Below are positions 22,701-33,823 of a DNA stretch of 64,000 bases, piece by piece (position 1 is the first letter of the stretch; the number at the start of each line of letters is the position of its first letter). This DNA comes from Lentinula raphanica (lineage: Eukaryota; Basidiomycota; Agaricomycetes; Agaricales; Omphalotaceae): the NCBI GenBank assembly GCA_027919835.1, contig JANVFP010000007.1:930001-994000 (forward strand), given 5' to 3'. The notes beneath the pieces are model-generated. The model worked only from the letters and a program-made list of their open reading frames with translations, had not been told where the DNA came from and made no database searches. The position numbers were made by a program, and so were the translations under genes.

Positions 22701-23430
22701 CTCTGGTGAAGATCGAACAGCATGGAGGGAGTTCAAGGAAAACTGTGAAAATTTCTTCACAGCTAAACCTCAAATTTACTCCAATGATATTTCCAGAGTT
22801 TCATTTGCTGCATCATACATGAGTGGACCAGCAAAACGGTACTATCAAAATTTGATGCGAAGGCAAAGAGCTGGATACAAAGTTGCTGAACTTGATAACT
22901 GGGACAAGTTTGTGATTTTGTTTGGACAAATGTTTGGTCTTCATTATGAAACTATCCAAGCACAGTCCAAGCTAGATGAATGCAATCAAGCATGGAGTGA
23001 ATCATTTGGTGATTTCTGGGTAAGGTTTGAAGATATTGCATTAATGACCAGTTATGATGATGAAGCATTACGATGGAGGTTATTGAAACAGATTCAAAAT
23101 AATCTTCGCAATCACCTGGTGGATCATGGTGAAATTCCAGCAACTCTTGCAGGTGTGGTAGATGAATTGTTGGTTCTAGATGAAGCCAAGCAGGCATTTA
23201 CCAATATTGGTTCATCCTCAATACCCAACATAAACCTGGGAAATTGGCGTCACTCCAATGCTAATAATGCACTCCTACCACATGTCACTGAGCTGGACAA
23301 CTCACAAATAATTGACAACAGTCATCAGAGTCAAATTGCAAATAACCAATTACCCATGTCCCAAGATATTGTTACTATTAATGAAGACACTGCAGCAATC
23401 ATGGACATGGATCCAGTGGAGGTTGGTTAA
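19777..23430 (+). CDS. Large Gag-like polyprotein, 1217 aa, sole gene of the gag-only element
   Basis: A single uninterrupted frame from ATG at 19777 to TAA. Residues 1 to about 900 are low-complexity, rich in P, Q, S, T and H, and poorly conserved in type. Around residue 860-870 is a six-glycine run, then a small cysteine-rich patch (CECQ, CRCRK, CDCQ). Residues from about 970 to 1135 match the Ty3/Gypsy capsid pattern: MFSGEDRTAWREFKENCENF, then SGPAKRYYQNL, and WVRFEDIALMT. No retropepsin DSG/DTG motif and no CCHC knuckle are present. It would form particles that package its own RNA while borrowing polymerase and integrase from another element. Intactness and young LTRs suggest it is functional. 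Confidence 0.85.
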   Translation: MATRTFITEDIEEDIRYTPYSFHVLTPNSRNITRVTPAQLQDTTANTALHFPERGRQLGRAPHNRSLSPLPHCSTQPQRSAPPHLERSFQHQYYTPESVGIPIRHNPGQDNLAVEMELANTPPRRPASTLPTQGQMLLAELAANAGHHPPQQQDIPTRQPSSGSMHGHDVPSQTGTPPQQTLNGSTSQPYQTPPTPEEFHEHLREIEQENNSRSNIILDDPPLGRHRPLGRPLAESTPFVHDNAAGRTTQFCSYSDGYREIMGESPLHSRNLHVPDTPVRRMARRRHSEDHSSHSRSSLASNHASTQCLLHHYANLARTLLINVGIENQGTLTAVGWLRLFRQIMNTPEERLSDNIRQALRMPQVTQRTNYLSTIITQPDYISYINDTDTWSSYLRVDHLPFERMETFIPDYRNCIEYLESSPQDEQEVIAHEVGLLKIVNPARELLDSLGFRVDNRTYAGLLRLLHRIVQLTDDEVTPDLVRSLQQGDSADKLLDLEEQTHKPEFDALINNPDVRSVYSSAPSSRQSLNDYDEQHHIHNSQYSEMLPWEESIDITQSWQTLRDEPRSRMRQDTPWKPRIQNYSQQVPNQTITPQSSNIPRIQHYHGNSRRTTGTLPSQQFIEVPRLTTIEEGPTIESVPSDPPQQEPIGHDPSSEPLRDVETSETQKSTNHQQQRVTGWKKTKGKVSDNNAAENSAKQDAMGDNSGLTDARNDSNILHQDVSPHRKRQDPTIKYVNPLQNGNGPGARTSSHPHVLNKRKEYGEENIKTPIRDFCAQVLEDQENHDEEKYPSTAAHYYRTPSQHSPINSSPKITQQYSFEEHDSTGCVIQPDTHPSGYTNSNHSRSQGQRFQNLVPSVHSVAGGGGGGEPPNPSGDDGYKNDDEGDDKDKSNNEPKHHQGCECQGQHNERCRCRKSRDGQDGRNGRDSYNTCDCQNRRSDNKDSYTRDLEKQLREYERDEMNRESKLDINKPTMFSGEDRTAWREFKENCENFFTAKPQIYSNDISRVSFAASYMSGPAKRYYQNLMRRQRAGYKVAELDNWDKFVILFGQMFGLHYETIQAQSKLDECNQAWSESFGDFWVRFEDIALMTSYDDEALRWRLLKQIQNNLRNHLVDHGEIPATLAGVVDELLVLDEAKQAFTNIGSSSIPNINLGNWRHSNANNALLPHVTELDNSQIIDNSHQSQIANNQLPMSQDIVTINEDTAAIMDMDPVEVG

Positions 23431-23472
23431 CCTTGAACCTCGAGGGCTCGGTTCTATTGGGGAGGGATGTAC

Positions 23473-24266
23473 TGTTAGGAAGTGAAACTTCAGACTGACA
23501 AAAGAACACTTTGTTTAGTTGAAGACACTTATGGCAAGGACTCATAATATTGTTCTAACACTTGATCATGACTTACAATTTCGAAAATTTACTGCTTACA
23601 TAATACAGATTAGATATACTTCTCAATTCCCAATTGGGATAATCACTTTCCTTCTTATTTAGGCATTCCTTTCCCACAGTATATACTATAAAAGGATTAC
23701 CAAATACTTACAAACAACCTTTAGACTTGTTATTTTGTAACCTTCACCTACATCCAGAGTATATTTGGGAATTACACATATTGTGTTGCCTCCACTGTGC
23801 ATATCCAGTGACATACCAAGCTACCACATAGTTTGAAGCCTTGTCTGACGCTTTTCCAGCCGAGTAGATTGCAGTATTGGTTGGATTACCTTCCAGGACG
23901 ACAGATTACCTTGGGAGACGACATCTCAATTCTTATTGCAATACTTGCCTGACGCTTTTCCAGTCAAGTACCCTTGCCTGACGCTATTCCAGTCAAGGTC
24001 CTTCGCCGATATAACTCGATTTTCCTTTCAAGACGTAACATTCCTTGAGAGAAGACCCCTCGCAGTTATCCTTCGACACTACTTGCCTGACGCTTTTCCA
24101 GTCAAGTACCTTTGCCGATATAGTTCGATATTCCTTTCAGGACGTAACATCCCTTGGAAGAAGACCCCTCGCAGCTATTATTCAGCAATAACCCCAGGAT
24201 AAGTTACTTCCTGGTGATCACGAATATATTCTAGAAGGCTATTAAGAAATAATCCGACTCTTAACA
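23473..24266 (+). repeat. 3' LTR of the gag-only element
   Basis: A 794-bp copy of the 5' LTR with one visible substitution. Its start is preceded directly by the polypurine tract, and its end is followed by the right copy of AGCGG, after which the interrupted antisense gene continues. Confidence 0.93.
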
Positions 24267-24705
24267 AGCGGCACACCGAGCGGAGGAGGAAAGAGTCCAA
24301 CGCGAGGCAGAGGAAGCCGCCGAAGCGGAACGCCGTCGGAAGGTGAAAGAAGGGAAGAAGTGAAAAGCAGAGGAGGAAAAGGCCGGTAAGGCCAAAAAAA
24401 CCAAAGTCACTGACTCCAGTCAGGGACCGTCGTCGGAGCAGCTTTGAGCTGCTCGGCTTCGTCGGTTTTCCAGGACCTCAGTAAGTCCTTGCCACATTCT
24501 TTAAAGCATCACTAATTCCTTCATAGAATGCTTCCACCAGAGCGTCTCTGATGGAGACTCAACCAGAACCAGGCCCTTCTCGGGTAAAAAGGTATGTTCC
24601 AGAAACTCCGTTCATTCCCTTTATGGTGAGTCACTAACTTCTGTCTGTCTCTTCTTCCTAACAAGCAGTCAGAACATCGGCTCTGGAGGGGATCCCAGTC
24701 ACTGG

Positions 24706-25031
24706 CAGGGAACCAATATATGCCATCTGTGAAAGGCTTTGTAATATATTTAATTTTGCTGATTATTTTACACAGGGAAAATAATTAATATTACATTTAC
24801 AATAACATCTGCAAAAGAATAAATTATATGGCGCATATAACGGCCGAAAAATTTCCGTAAAAATGGGCAATATATTCGAAGATATACTTTACATTTTTCA
24901 GCATTTTTTCCCGATTTTATAGTGTATATTTGACCCCAGTAAAATATTATATTTTACAAAAGCATTTTGCGTGGGAAAAAGAGTATATATCACAGCTGCG
25001 AAAAGCAACGGGCGATGATCGGCGCCCAACA
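24706..25031. other. AT-rich junction between the Gypsy-1-like remnant and Gypsy-2
   Basis: Homology to the Gypsy-1 antisense gene ends near 24705. 24740-24980 is AT-rich with no gene, and coding text of the Gypsy-2 antisense gene begins by about 24930-25031. I could not find the expected left LTR of Gypsy-2: no text matching 37000-38860 was seen. This end is either truncated or rearranged. Confidence 0.4.
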
Positions 25032-28000
25032 TGTATGAACAAGGAATATTTGCGGGCATACGACAATCTCGCGGAGGAATTACTTTCCGCCGTGAATGCG
25101 TACCGCACTATCCGTGACGAGATCCCTAAGCAGTTTCCCAAACTCTCTGAAGAGGGAGGGAAGAACGCTGAGATCGTCAGTTTCTACATTCAGCTGAACA
25201 ACCTTTGTCGCAAAAAGCTCCGTGAGGACCAAGGCAGACAGGGTTCTCCTGCTGTCAGTACTCGCGGACCTAGTGTTCCACCTGCTGATCCTGAAGGACC
25301 ATCGAAATCCAAGTCGAAAGGCAAGGAAGTTGCGACTGATCCAGCAGATCCAGCAGTTTCCGATGCTGACGCCAAGTTCATGGCCGAGGTGGTGCGTTTC
25401 CGCAACTACTTACGAAGATTCATTTACTAAGTAAAGGTCCCAGGATGCTGATCTTGCAGAACATGGTCCTTCTCCTCCAAAAGGTCCTCGAGGCGCACTT
25501 GCTAACCATTTACGAGGCCGCGGACTTTCCATGCAAGGCCACTTCCGTAGTCCCCGCGAGCAACGCTTTGATATGCAAGAATCCCTGCGTATGGGTGTGT
25601 CTGTTCCGCGGTATGACCCTCCGGTAAGTATTGGACCTTGATCTGTTAGATCAGCTGCTAACTGTTTATGCAGCCTCGTTGTGCTGAACTCGTCATCGAT
25701 CATATCATTGGTATGGACGAAAGGATCAAGCACGCCAAGGAGGAACGTAAAAAAGGCGAGAAGGGGAAGAAGACCGCGGAAGCGACTCCTCCTCCTCCTA
25801 CCAGGCCCTCTACCCGTTCCAAGAGCAAGAAGAAATCCCCTGATGACGAACCAGCTGTTCTGGCAGATCAGGATGTCTCGGTACGTGGCTGATCTTGTAG
25901 ACCATGCCAAGTTTAGGACTAACCCGTGCCATAGATGGCTGACGACGTCGAGGATTCTACTCCTGCGAAGGCTAAGACCAAAACCAAAAAGTGTGACACC
26001 GTCGACGACGATGACACTCCGAAGTCTTCCAAGACCAAGAGCAAACGCAAACGTTCCGAACGCAATGTCGGTCCCGTGGACGGTGATGAGACTGAGCGGG
26101 CTCTGTCTCCTCAAGCACATAGTACTGTGCATGCTGTAACCGCGATCTCCCAGCCTCGTGCTGTTGGTGAAGATCTGATTAAGAGGGTGAAGTATTCGTT
26201 GGAACTCGCGGATACTAGTGAGTACCACTTCCATTTTCCGCTTTTTCGTACGGACTTCTACGGAAACTCGTTGATCTGCTAGATCACGCATTTTCCGTTA
26301 GATATTTTCGCTTTGCATAGTCCGGAGTCCTTCTGCAAATCTTCGTTGTTTGCTGATTATTGTTACAGGTACCCCCGACGATACAGATCATCGAGATCCA
26401 CAGGATACTGTGAAGCTTTTGTAAAAAGACCTGATGAGTTATCCAGGAGCTTTTGAAAATAGTTGTGATGACACAGAGGGGGCTCCGGAAATGGCTCCGG
26501 GGGGTGGGCATGCCTGTCACCACCTGTCACATCTGACCTATATTTACTGTTTTGGGTAATTAATAATTATCCAGATATTAAATAAGCGGTACATTTGTAA
26601 AAAATCCTGATAAACTATAAAAATTCAAAAAAACCCCAAAAAACCTAATTAGGTCAAATTGGGGTATGTAAACAAAATAGCCTTATATGGTAAAAAATGC
26701 TGTAGGATCTATCTAGGTGCTAAAAATAGCCAAAAAAATCACTAAAAATGCTAAAAATATGTAGGGATGGTATATAGCCTATTGCAGATCCAGGCATGCA
26801 AAAATTACCAAAAAAGGAAATTTTTGATGATGATGTCATCTTGTAGCAAAAAATCTGAAAAAAATCCTAAAAATAGTCAAAAAATTCAGGGGTGCCTTGT
26901 TGGCCCTGAAAATGCAAAATAAAAAAAAATACGCGACAAGTGTAAAAATTTTTGTTACTCCAAATCATACCAAATCCACTATATAGTCAGTATATATAAT
27001 GTATATGCTATATTTAGCATCCTAGTACCCTCATTGGGCTAAAAATAGAACTTAATCTCATCTGGTAGCAAAAAATCTGAAAAAATCATAAAAAATACTC
27101 AAAAAATTTAGGGGTGCCTCATTGGCCCTGAAAATGCAAAATAAAAAAATTTACACAACACAATTGAAAAACAACATCATTCCAAATCTTATCAAATTTA
27201 CTATATAGTTAGTATATATTATGTATATACTATTTATAGCATCCCTAGTACCCTCAATCACTTATATCACTCAAGAATCCTACCAAACTGACAACATTGA
27301 GTAAATGTAATGTACATGGTATTTTTAGCACACCTAGTACCCTTAAAAACTCAGAACAATTTATATCACTCAATATGTTCAGTATACTTAGTACTCATCA
27401 CATTTAACACACTAAAACTCAGAACAGTACTTATATGTATCATACTTAACACAGTTGGCAATGAAAATACTCAAAACAGTGTTATCAGTCACTATACTTA
27501 ACACACTTAACAGTCAAAAAGTCGGAATAATGTTACTTGATATACATAACACACTCATTGTTATACTACAACACACTTATAACAACGAGTTTTGGGCGCT
27601 TATGGGTGCTTATTTGGTATTTTTGAGTCGAAATTCTTTAATAGCACACTCAATAATTTTTGTGTGGGGTTTATACTGTGTAAGGATGTTGTTTATATCA
27701 TACTACACTTGATACAATTTGGAGAACTCAAGATTACAGCCTGTGGGGCTGGCTATATTGTGATCTTTTGTAATATAACAGTGTTTTATGTAAATGTCAA
27801 TGCATACACCCATGTTATGAAGTCAAACTGCGACTGGGTCATGGAAAGAGTCATCCTACAACCTATTCCATGCTAACTCTATGTGATACAGCCAAGAGAT
27901 CTGTAATGGGGGTCATCGAATATGACATCTATTGTTACATGTAGGTGTAGACATCTATAGTGTACATGAAACATGTACATATATATCCCAGAGTCCAATA

Positions 28001-29867
28001 GTCATAGTGAGTATCTGGACCATGTCCAGACACTTCTAGTAGACTGTAGGAGTCATTCCTTCATGAACCACTATCAGTATACTTGCATTACATGGACATA
28101 TGCATTGACATTTACATATTGAAACACTATTATATTACAAAAGATCACAATATAGCCAGCCCCACAGGCTGTAATCTTGAGTTCTCCAAATTGTATCAAG
28201 TGTAGTATGATATAAACAACATCCTTACACAGTATAAACCCCACACAAAAATTATTGAGTATGCTATTAAAGAATTTCGACTCAAAAATACCAAATAAGC
28301 ACCCATAAGTGCCCAAAACTCGTTGTTATAAGTGTGTTGTAGTATAACAATGAGTGTGTTATGTATATTAAGTAACATTATTCCGACTTTTTGACTGTTA
28401 AGTGTATTAAGTATAGTGACTGATAACACTGTTTTGAGTATTTTCATTGCCAACTGTGTTAAGTATGATACATATAAGTACTGTTCCGAGTTTTAGTGTG
28501 TTAAATGTGATGAGTACTAAGTATACTGAACATATTGAGTGATATAAATTGTTCTAAGTTTTTAAGGGTACTAGGTGTGCTAAAAATACCATGTACATTA
28601 CATTTACTCAATGTTGTCAGTTTGGTAGGATTCTTGAGTGATATAAGTGATTGAGGGTACTAGGGATGCTATAAATAGTATATACATAATATATACAACT
28701 ATATAGTAAATTTGATAAGATTTGGAATGATGTTGTTTTTCAATTGTGTTGTGTAAATTTTTTATTTTGCATTTTCAGGGCCAATGAGGCACCCCTAAAT
28801 TTTTCGAGTATTTTTATGATTTTTTTCAGATTTTTTGCTACCAGATGAGATTAAGTTCTATTTTTAGCCCAATGAGGGTACTAGGATGCTAAATATAGCA
28901 TATACATTATATATACTGACTATATAGTGGATTTGGTATGATTTGGAGTAACAAAAATTTTTACACTTGTCGCGTATTTTTATTTTATTTTGCATTTTCA
29001 GGGCCAACAAGGCACCCCTGAATTTTTTGACTATTTTTAGGATTTTTTTCAGATTTTTTGCTACAAGATGACATCATCATCAAAAATTTCCTTTTTTGGT
29101 AATTTTCGGATGCCTGGATCTGCAATAGGCTATATACCATCCCTACATATTTTTAGCATTTTTAGTGATTTTTTGGCTATTTTTAGCACCTAGATAGATC
29201 CTACAGCATTTTTTACCATATAAGGCTATTTTGTTTACATACCCCAATTTGACCTAATTAGGTTTTTTTGGGTTTTTTTGAATTTTTATAGTTTATCAGG
29301 ATTTTTTACAAATGTACCGCTTATTTAATATCTGGATAATTATTAATTACCCAAAACAGTAAATATAGGTCAGATGTGACAGGTGGTGACAGGCATGCCT
29401 ACCCCCCGGAGCCATTTCCGGAGCCCCCTCTGTGTCGTCACAACTATTTTCAAAAGCTCCTGGATAACTCATCAGGTCTTTTTACAAAAGCTTTACAGTA
29501 TCAGCTGCGAGATCTCGTGCAACTTCTTCACAACATCGGACTCGCCCACAACCCGGAGGTTGAATCGTACACCGAAGAGCAATACAATGCCTTCATCAAC
29601 TTCCATACGACCCAACTCTTCGACTGTGTTATGACAGCTCGTTTCTATGCACACCGTGGGGAGGCCAGTCAATGGATCATCGACAATGCCAGGGCTGCTC
29701 GGAAGGCTGGTGAACCTCTGCCCAAAGACGAGGACACCACCATGACTCCTGCCGACGTTGAAGAGGTGTACGTGTTTTCCGCACCACCGTCGCTGCCACC
29801 CGTAATTAAAATTGCGCAGACAGACTTAGAGGATCCCGCAATGCAAGGGCCACGCTCCGCACCTTAA
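24930..29867 (+). pseudogene. Antisense multi-exon accessory gene of Gypsy-2, split by P1
   Basis: Coding text runs on the strand opposite Gypsy-2 gag-pol, beyond integrase. Visible exons: to about 25391, about 25445-25623, 25674-25880, 25935-26217 and 26369-26398, then resumption at 29508-29867. Introns start GTGCGT, GTAAGT, GTACGT and GTGAGT and end in AG. P1 copy a is inserted at CGAGATC (7-bp TSD); removing it and one TSD copy restores the frame. The product has an N-terminal part with RAYDNLAEELLSAVNAYRT, long K/S/D-rich stretches (RPSTRSKSKKKSPDDEP), and a C-terminal part with LLHNIGLAHNPEVESYTEEQ and RFYAHRGEASQW. I see no zinc cluster. The start is uncertain: the first in-frame ATG is 25032, but coding text extends upstream. 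No family recognised. Confidence 0.6.
26399..29507. mobile_element. P1 copy a: 3.1-kb palindromic (foldback) DNA element, TSD CGAGATC
   Basis: It begins CACAGGATACTG and ends CAGTATCAGCTG, with CGAGATC on both sides (26392-26398, 29508-29514). The two halves are near-perfect inverted copies: about 1.4-kb arms run from 26407 inward and from 29500 inward, around a non-palindromic centre of a few hundred bases near 27.8-28.1 kb. Subterminal ggctccggggggtg and the core gggcgcttatgggtgctta occur in both arms. Short frames inside (for example 27592-27876) have TTG starts and no recognisable domain. The element is non-autonomous; its transposase superfamily is unresolved. Confidence 0.85.
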
Positions 29868-30078
29868 GCAAGTGCTTATCGAGGCTGACCATCTAGATCA
29901 TCGTTCATCCTGCCCTGTCGCCTATTTTTATACCTGTACTTTTGTCAAGTCAAGTATCATTGGTAGTTTTTGAGGTAATCCAGTGGCAACTGAATCCCTC
30001 GAGTGATTATTGAGATAGAATAAGTTGAAACATCGCGGAAACTCCCCCAAACTAACTGATCTGTAGGATCAGGCATGT

Positions 30079-31476
30079 TTAGAAAGATTTCCGTCGGCCG
30101 CTTCGTCGTGGACCATTCGGTTGAGCCGGATTCGACTCTTCCTCTTGATCTTCGGACTCAGCAGCCTTCAGATCCTCCGGATCAAGCTGTTCACCAGGCG
30201 GAACCAGTGGTGGTTCAACGGAATTCGACTGGTCATCACCGGAAATGTTTATCCGAGGGGCAGTACTGAAAATAAAGTCCTCCACTTCCTCAGGTTCGTC
30301 TTCCTCATCCTGTACCATAGATTCTAACTGCTCGGGCGACAGATCTATCAGATCATGTATATTTTCCGGCAGTTCAATCGGTTCGTAATGAGCATGATGC
30401 GGGATCACATGGAAAGCACCCACTTTGTCTTTAAGTACAGTGCCATCCATTTCCGCTATGATATATGTGCCTCCTCGTGTCCTCTGAATAACAACCATAG
30501 GTCCACGATATCGAAGGTACATTTTCCGATCCAAATTCTTCTCGATAGCAGTGTTCCGTACTTGTACTAAGGTTCCCGGTTTGAAATCCCAGTCCTTAAT
30601 TGTGTACTTGTACTTTTCCTCGAAAACTCTCGCTTCTCGACGTTTGTTCTCATCGATCCGTGATTTCATGTTCTCGACGAAGGAACGATGTTTGGAAAGA
30701 GCCTGAGCCCGGAAGCCCAGTAACTCTTCCCGTGATAGTATTCGATTTGGTGGATTGACCAAATATGTAGATTCAACAATATCGAAAGGTAGCAGAGGTT
30801 CTGTACCGGTAGCTACGAAGTATGGCGAACAGCCTAAACCTCTCCGTGCAGTAATACGATCAGCCCAAAGTATCAGTTTCAAGAAGTAGTACCATTTTGA
30901 CAGATCTCCTGCACACACTTTCGCAAGTGCTTGTCTCAGATCAAAGTGAGCACGCTCAATCTTTCCATTAGCTTGTGAATTGTAAGGCAATATCTGTATC
31001 CCACGGATTCCGTATTTCTGTTCAAGCCATCTCAACATAAGCTTCATCTGTGGTGCATTGTCCGAGACCACGATTTCCGGACATCCCCATCTACATATGA
31101 TGTCTTCAAAGAACCATTCCACAAGTGATCTCGCGTTTTCAACTCTCAGTGCCCTAGCTTCCGACCAACTCGACAAGGAATCCCTTCCGTGTACGATATA
31201 TCTACAGCCATTACTGGCCGGAGACATAACCATAGTATCGATATGTATCTTTTGGAACAAGGATGGCGTGAAGGTCACCGTTGGAGGGATCCGTACCAAA
31301 GACCTAAGTCGATCTTGGCAGGCTTGACATGTTTTCACATACCACTCCACGTCTTTCTCCAGATCAGGCCACCAAAACCTCTTTTCTAAGAAGTCTTTCG
31401 TAGCATTGAGGGGTAGTCCACCCTCCCGGAGGTCTTCAAGACAAACCATCGGGTCCAAAGGTTGCTCCTTTGACAT
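30079..31476 (-). pseudogene. Gypsy-2 integrase domain
   Basis: About 465 codons. The zinc-binding region shows FWWPDLEKDVEWYVKTCQAC. The catalytic triad is visible as IHIDTMVM, VVSDNAPQMK and NGKIERAHFD, i.e. D, D and E with the expected spacing. The C-terminal part has KPGTLVQVRN and YRGPMVV, as in integrase C-terminal domains, followed by an acidic and basic tail; I see no chromodomain. The frame differs by one from the upstream reverse transcriptase frame, overlapping it at 31436-31476. The junction reads DGLS then TGA, where related elements usually read DALSR or DGLSR. That is either a programmed shift or damage. Confidence 0.78.
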
Positions 31477-33823
31477 GAATCAAATCGAAATGGAATTTAC
31501 GGATATCTTCAATCCAACGGTTGATCGTAGCGTTTGGACCACTACTCGGATTTTCAAACATTCCTTGTATATAGCTAGCATCCGTTTCTACCGTGAGTTT
31601 CCGACATCCATAAAGAAGATAGTGTGTTGCTTGGAGAGCAACCTTCAAGCCATAGAGTTCACGCTTAGATTGAGAAAACCGAGCTTCACGTTCATTATAC
31701 GGGATGGATCCGAAGTAATTATAGTAAATCTTCATCTGATCTACAGGATCAATCTGATAGATGTAAAATCCCGTACCCATGTAAGAACTATCCACCGCTA
31801 AGTGTGTTTCCCAGTCGTATACTATGACTCTTAAGGCTGGTGCATTACGGACTCCGTCTTTCAACAGGTCCATGGCTATGACATGCTCATCCTTCCACTC
31901 AAACGGAATATTCGCCGTTAATTTGGTCAAAGGTGAGGCTTTCTTAGCGTAGTTGTGAATGAACATCCGGAGCTGACCAACAGTTCCCAGAAAGGCTCGG
32001 ACCTGTGTCTTAGAAGAGCACGGAGGCCAAGTCAGGACCGTAGTTGCGATTCTATCTTCCGGTTTCTGTCCTTCGTACGTGCAACGGTGTCCAACCACTA
32101 CAGTTTCAGCGCAACACAGGAATGCTTTAGGTCCTGAGAAGGTTCCGCCGCAATACCGCATCTGCTGAATGATTCGGTTCACATTTTGGAGATGCTCCCA
32201 GACAAATCGTCTGATCAAAGGATTTTCAGGGATAGTTTCGTATCCGCCACTCGGTAATTCATAACGAGTCCCAGGGCCTCTGATAGGAACATCATCGACG
32301 TATGGAATAGTATATTCCGGAATTTCATCTCGCATCATGTAAGTTACATCGTCATGGAATATCGGAACAGAGTTCGTCCAACCCATAGGCAACTTCACGA
32401 GACGGTGTGGTCCGTACGGAGTTTGGAATGTCATCAGATCTCGCGAACTAACATCGAGTGGTCGTTCATCATAGCCCACATAGATATCCAACAAACCACC
32501 ACAGGCACGACCCGCAAAATGACGAGCAATATCCGCGGTAGCAGGAGGAATCCCGGAGTGTTGAATGGTCACCTTGTTCAAGGGTTCCAAACTATGTACT
32601 AAACGAAGACTCGTTCCATCCTTCTTGACCACACAAAACCATTTTGAACGATAACTCGAGCAAGATGGTTCATAAACTCCAGCATCAATCTTATCCTTGA
32701 TGATCTTACAAACCTTTTCGAAGATTCTGGGAGGAATTGGAATGTTTCGTTCGACCCAGGGCTCATGAGGTATGACCGGAATTTTCACGGGAGGAAAGAA
32801 GTCCTCTCTGAATGTTCCGCCCTCGGAAGCTTCCCAAGCAAAACCCATTTCCTGCACCTTCATCATATGATGAACTAGCTTCATTTCCTCGTCCGTAAGG
32901 AAACCTTCGGCATGGTTTTTCTCGATGATCTCTTTCCGTTCTTGCGTATACCGAATACCCGGTGTGAATTCCGGAGGATGAGTTGGTAGATCTGGTAGAT
33001 CAGCCAAAGGATCCCCGTAAATGTGTCTCCGCACACAGAATTCTTCCGGTAGATCAGCCTTGACAGGGCGAACTTTCACCGCTACAGGCTTATATTTTCG
33101 AGACCCGAAGACCGAAACTGGCTGATCTGGCAAAAACACATCATTATATGCGCATATATGCTGGTCAATCGTCTCATTCTTGAGTTCCCAGAGCTTAACA
33201 CGATGCATCGCAGCCTCCAAATCTTGGGTCATTGAAGACAATTCCGCATCTTTTGTTTGATCTACTTGATCAGGTAGATCTTCCGTGTTATCATATGGAC
33301 GAGTTAACCCGTGTAAGTCTTTCCACCTAACGTCCCTTGTCATGGACTGGTAAAAGGTCTCCTTCAGGTCCTCAACGGTCGGATCAGCTCTAAATCCTTC
33401 CTTCCATGGGTTGATCACACGATTTTGTTGATGATCTACACCTTTGTTCAGGTATAGTGATATGGTTTCGGCAATTCCGGGGTGTGACTTCTCGATCGTT
33501 GGCAGACAGCATTGTACATACACATCCGCTAATTCTTCATTGGAGAAGGTACCTCGTTTCACCTGATTCGACTCTATAACCACTTCTTCCGCTTGAGCAT
33601 CCCAGTACCCACTAAGAGCGATTTCTACCTCTCCCTGGTTGCTACTCAGATCCCAGAGGTTATTCAAAAATTTGGTTGCAGAACTTTCTCTGCCTCCTCG
33701 TGAGTGTCTTCCCGTCTTGATTCGGGTTGCAACTGTTGAGTTGGCTGTGATACTTTTCGTTCCACCACCTTTCTTGGTGCTCTCGGTCCATGTCCTTTCG
33801 GATATGTACCCATGGTATACCAT
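31436..33823 (-). pseudogene. Gypsy-2 reverse transcriptase and RNase H
   Basis: A long open frame of about 795 codons. The palm motif is YVDDVPIRGP near 32300, with both aspartates present, and LVKLPMGWTNSVPIFHDDV lies upstream. Further on, VRAFLGTVGQLRMFI corresponds to the connection region. RNase H is seen as LAVDSSYMGTGFYIYQ, REARFSQSKRELYGL and LTVETDASYIQ. The upstream limit of the true domain is uncertain, because the frame begins inside the protease-RT linker. The RT active site itself looks intact, while neighbouring frames are shifted. Confidence 0.8.

Larger units (their letters stand above)
18954..24266 (+). mobile_element. Complete gag-only LTR retrotransposon (TR-GAG-like), 5313 bp, TSD AGCGG
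   Basis: LTRs 18954-19747 and 23473-24266 are each 794 bp and differ by a single base as far as I can see (aaaaaaacac versus aaaagaacac). AGCGG flanks both outer ends. The first LTR is followed by a short leader and then one ORF at 19777. The second LTR is preceded by a polypurine tract (ttggggagggatgtac). There is no room for protease, reverse transcriptase, RNase H or integrase. The element must therefore be mobilised in trans. The near-identical LTRs mean very recent insertion. Confidence 0.92.
18732..24705 (+). pseudogene. Antisense accessory gene of a Gypsy-1-like element, split by a gag-only retroelement
   Basis: The 5' part (18732-18953) has an ATG and a glutamate/lysine/arginine-rich coiled-coil-like region. 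The gag-only LTR element is inserted after 18953 with TSD AGCGG. The gene resumes at 24267 with more E/R/A-rich coding text, a donor at cctca|gtaagt (about 24480), an exon containing GPSRVKRYVPETPFIPF, another intron, and then sequence homologous to the start of the zinc-cluster exon of Gypsy-1 up to about 24705. Homology stops there, so the zinc-cluster part itself is missing. Besides the insertion, a TGA interrupts the frame near 24360. Confidence 0.6.

Noticed and set aside
19417..24202. Identical 88-residue frames at 19417-19683 and 23936-24202
   Set aside because: Both lie in the two LTRs of the gag-only element and arise from tandem sub-repeats.
24706..25031. A left LTR of Gypsy-2
   Set aside because: No match to 37000-38860 and no TG..CA border with a CCGTA duplication could be found.
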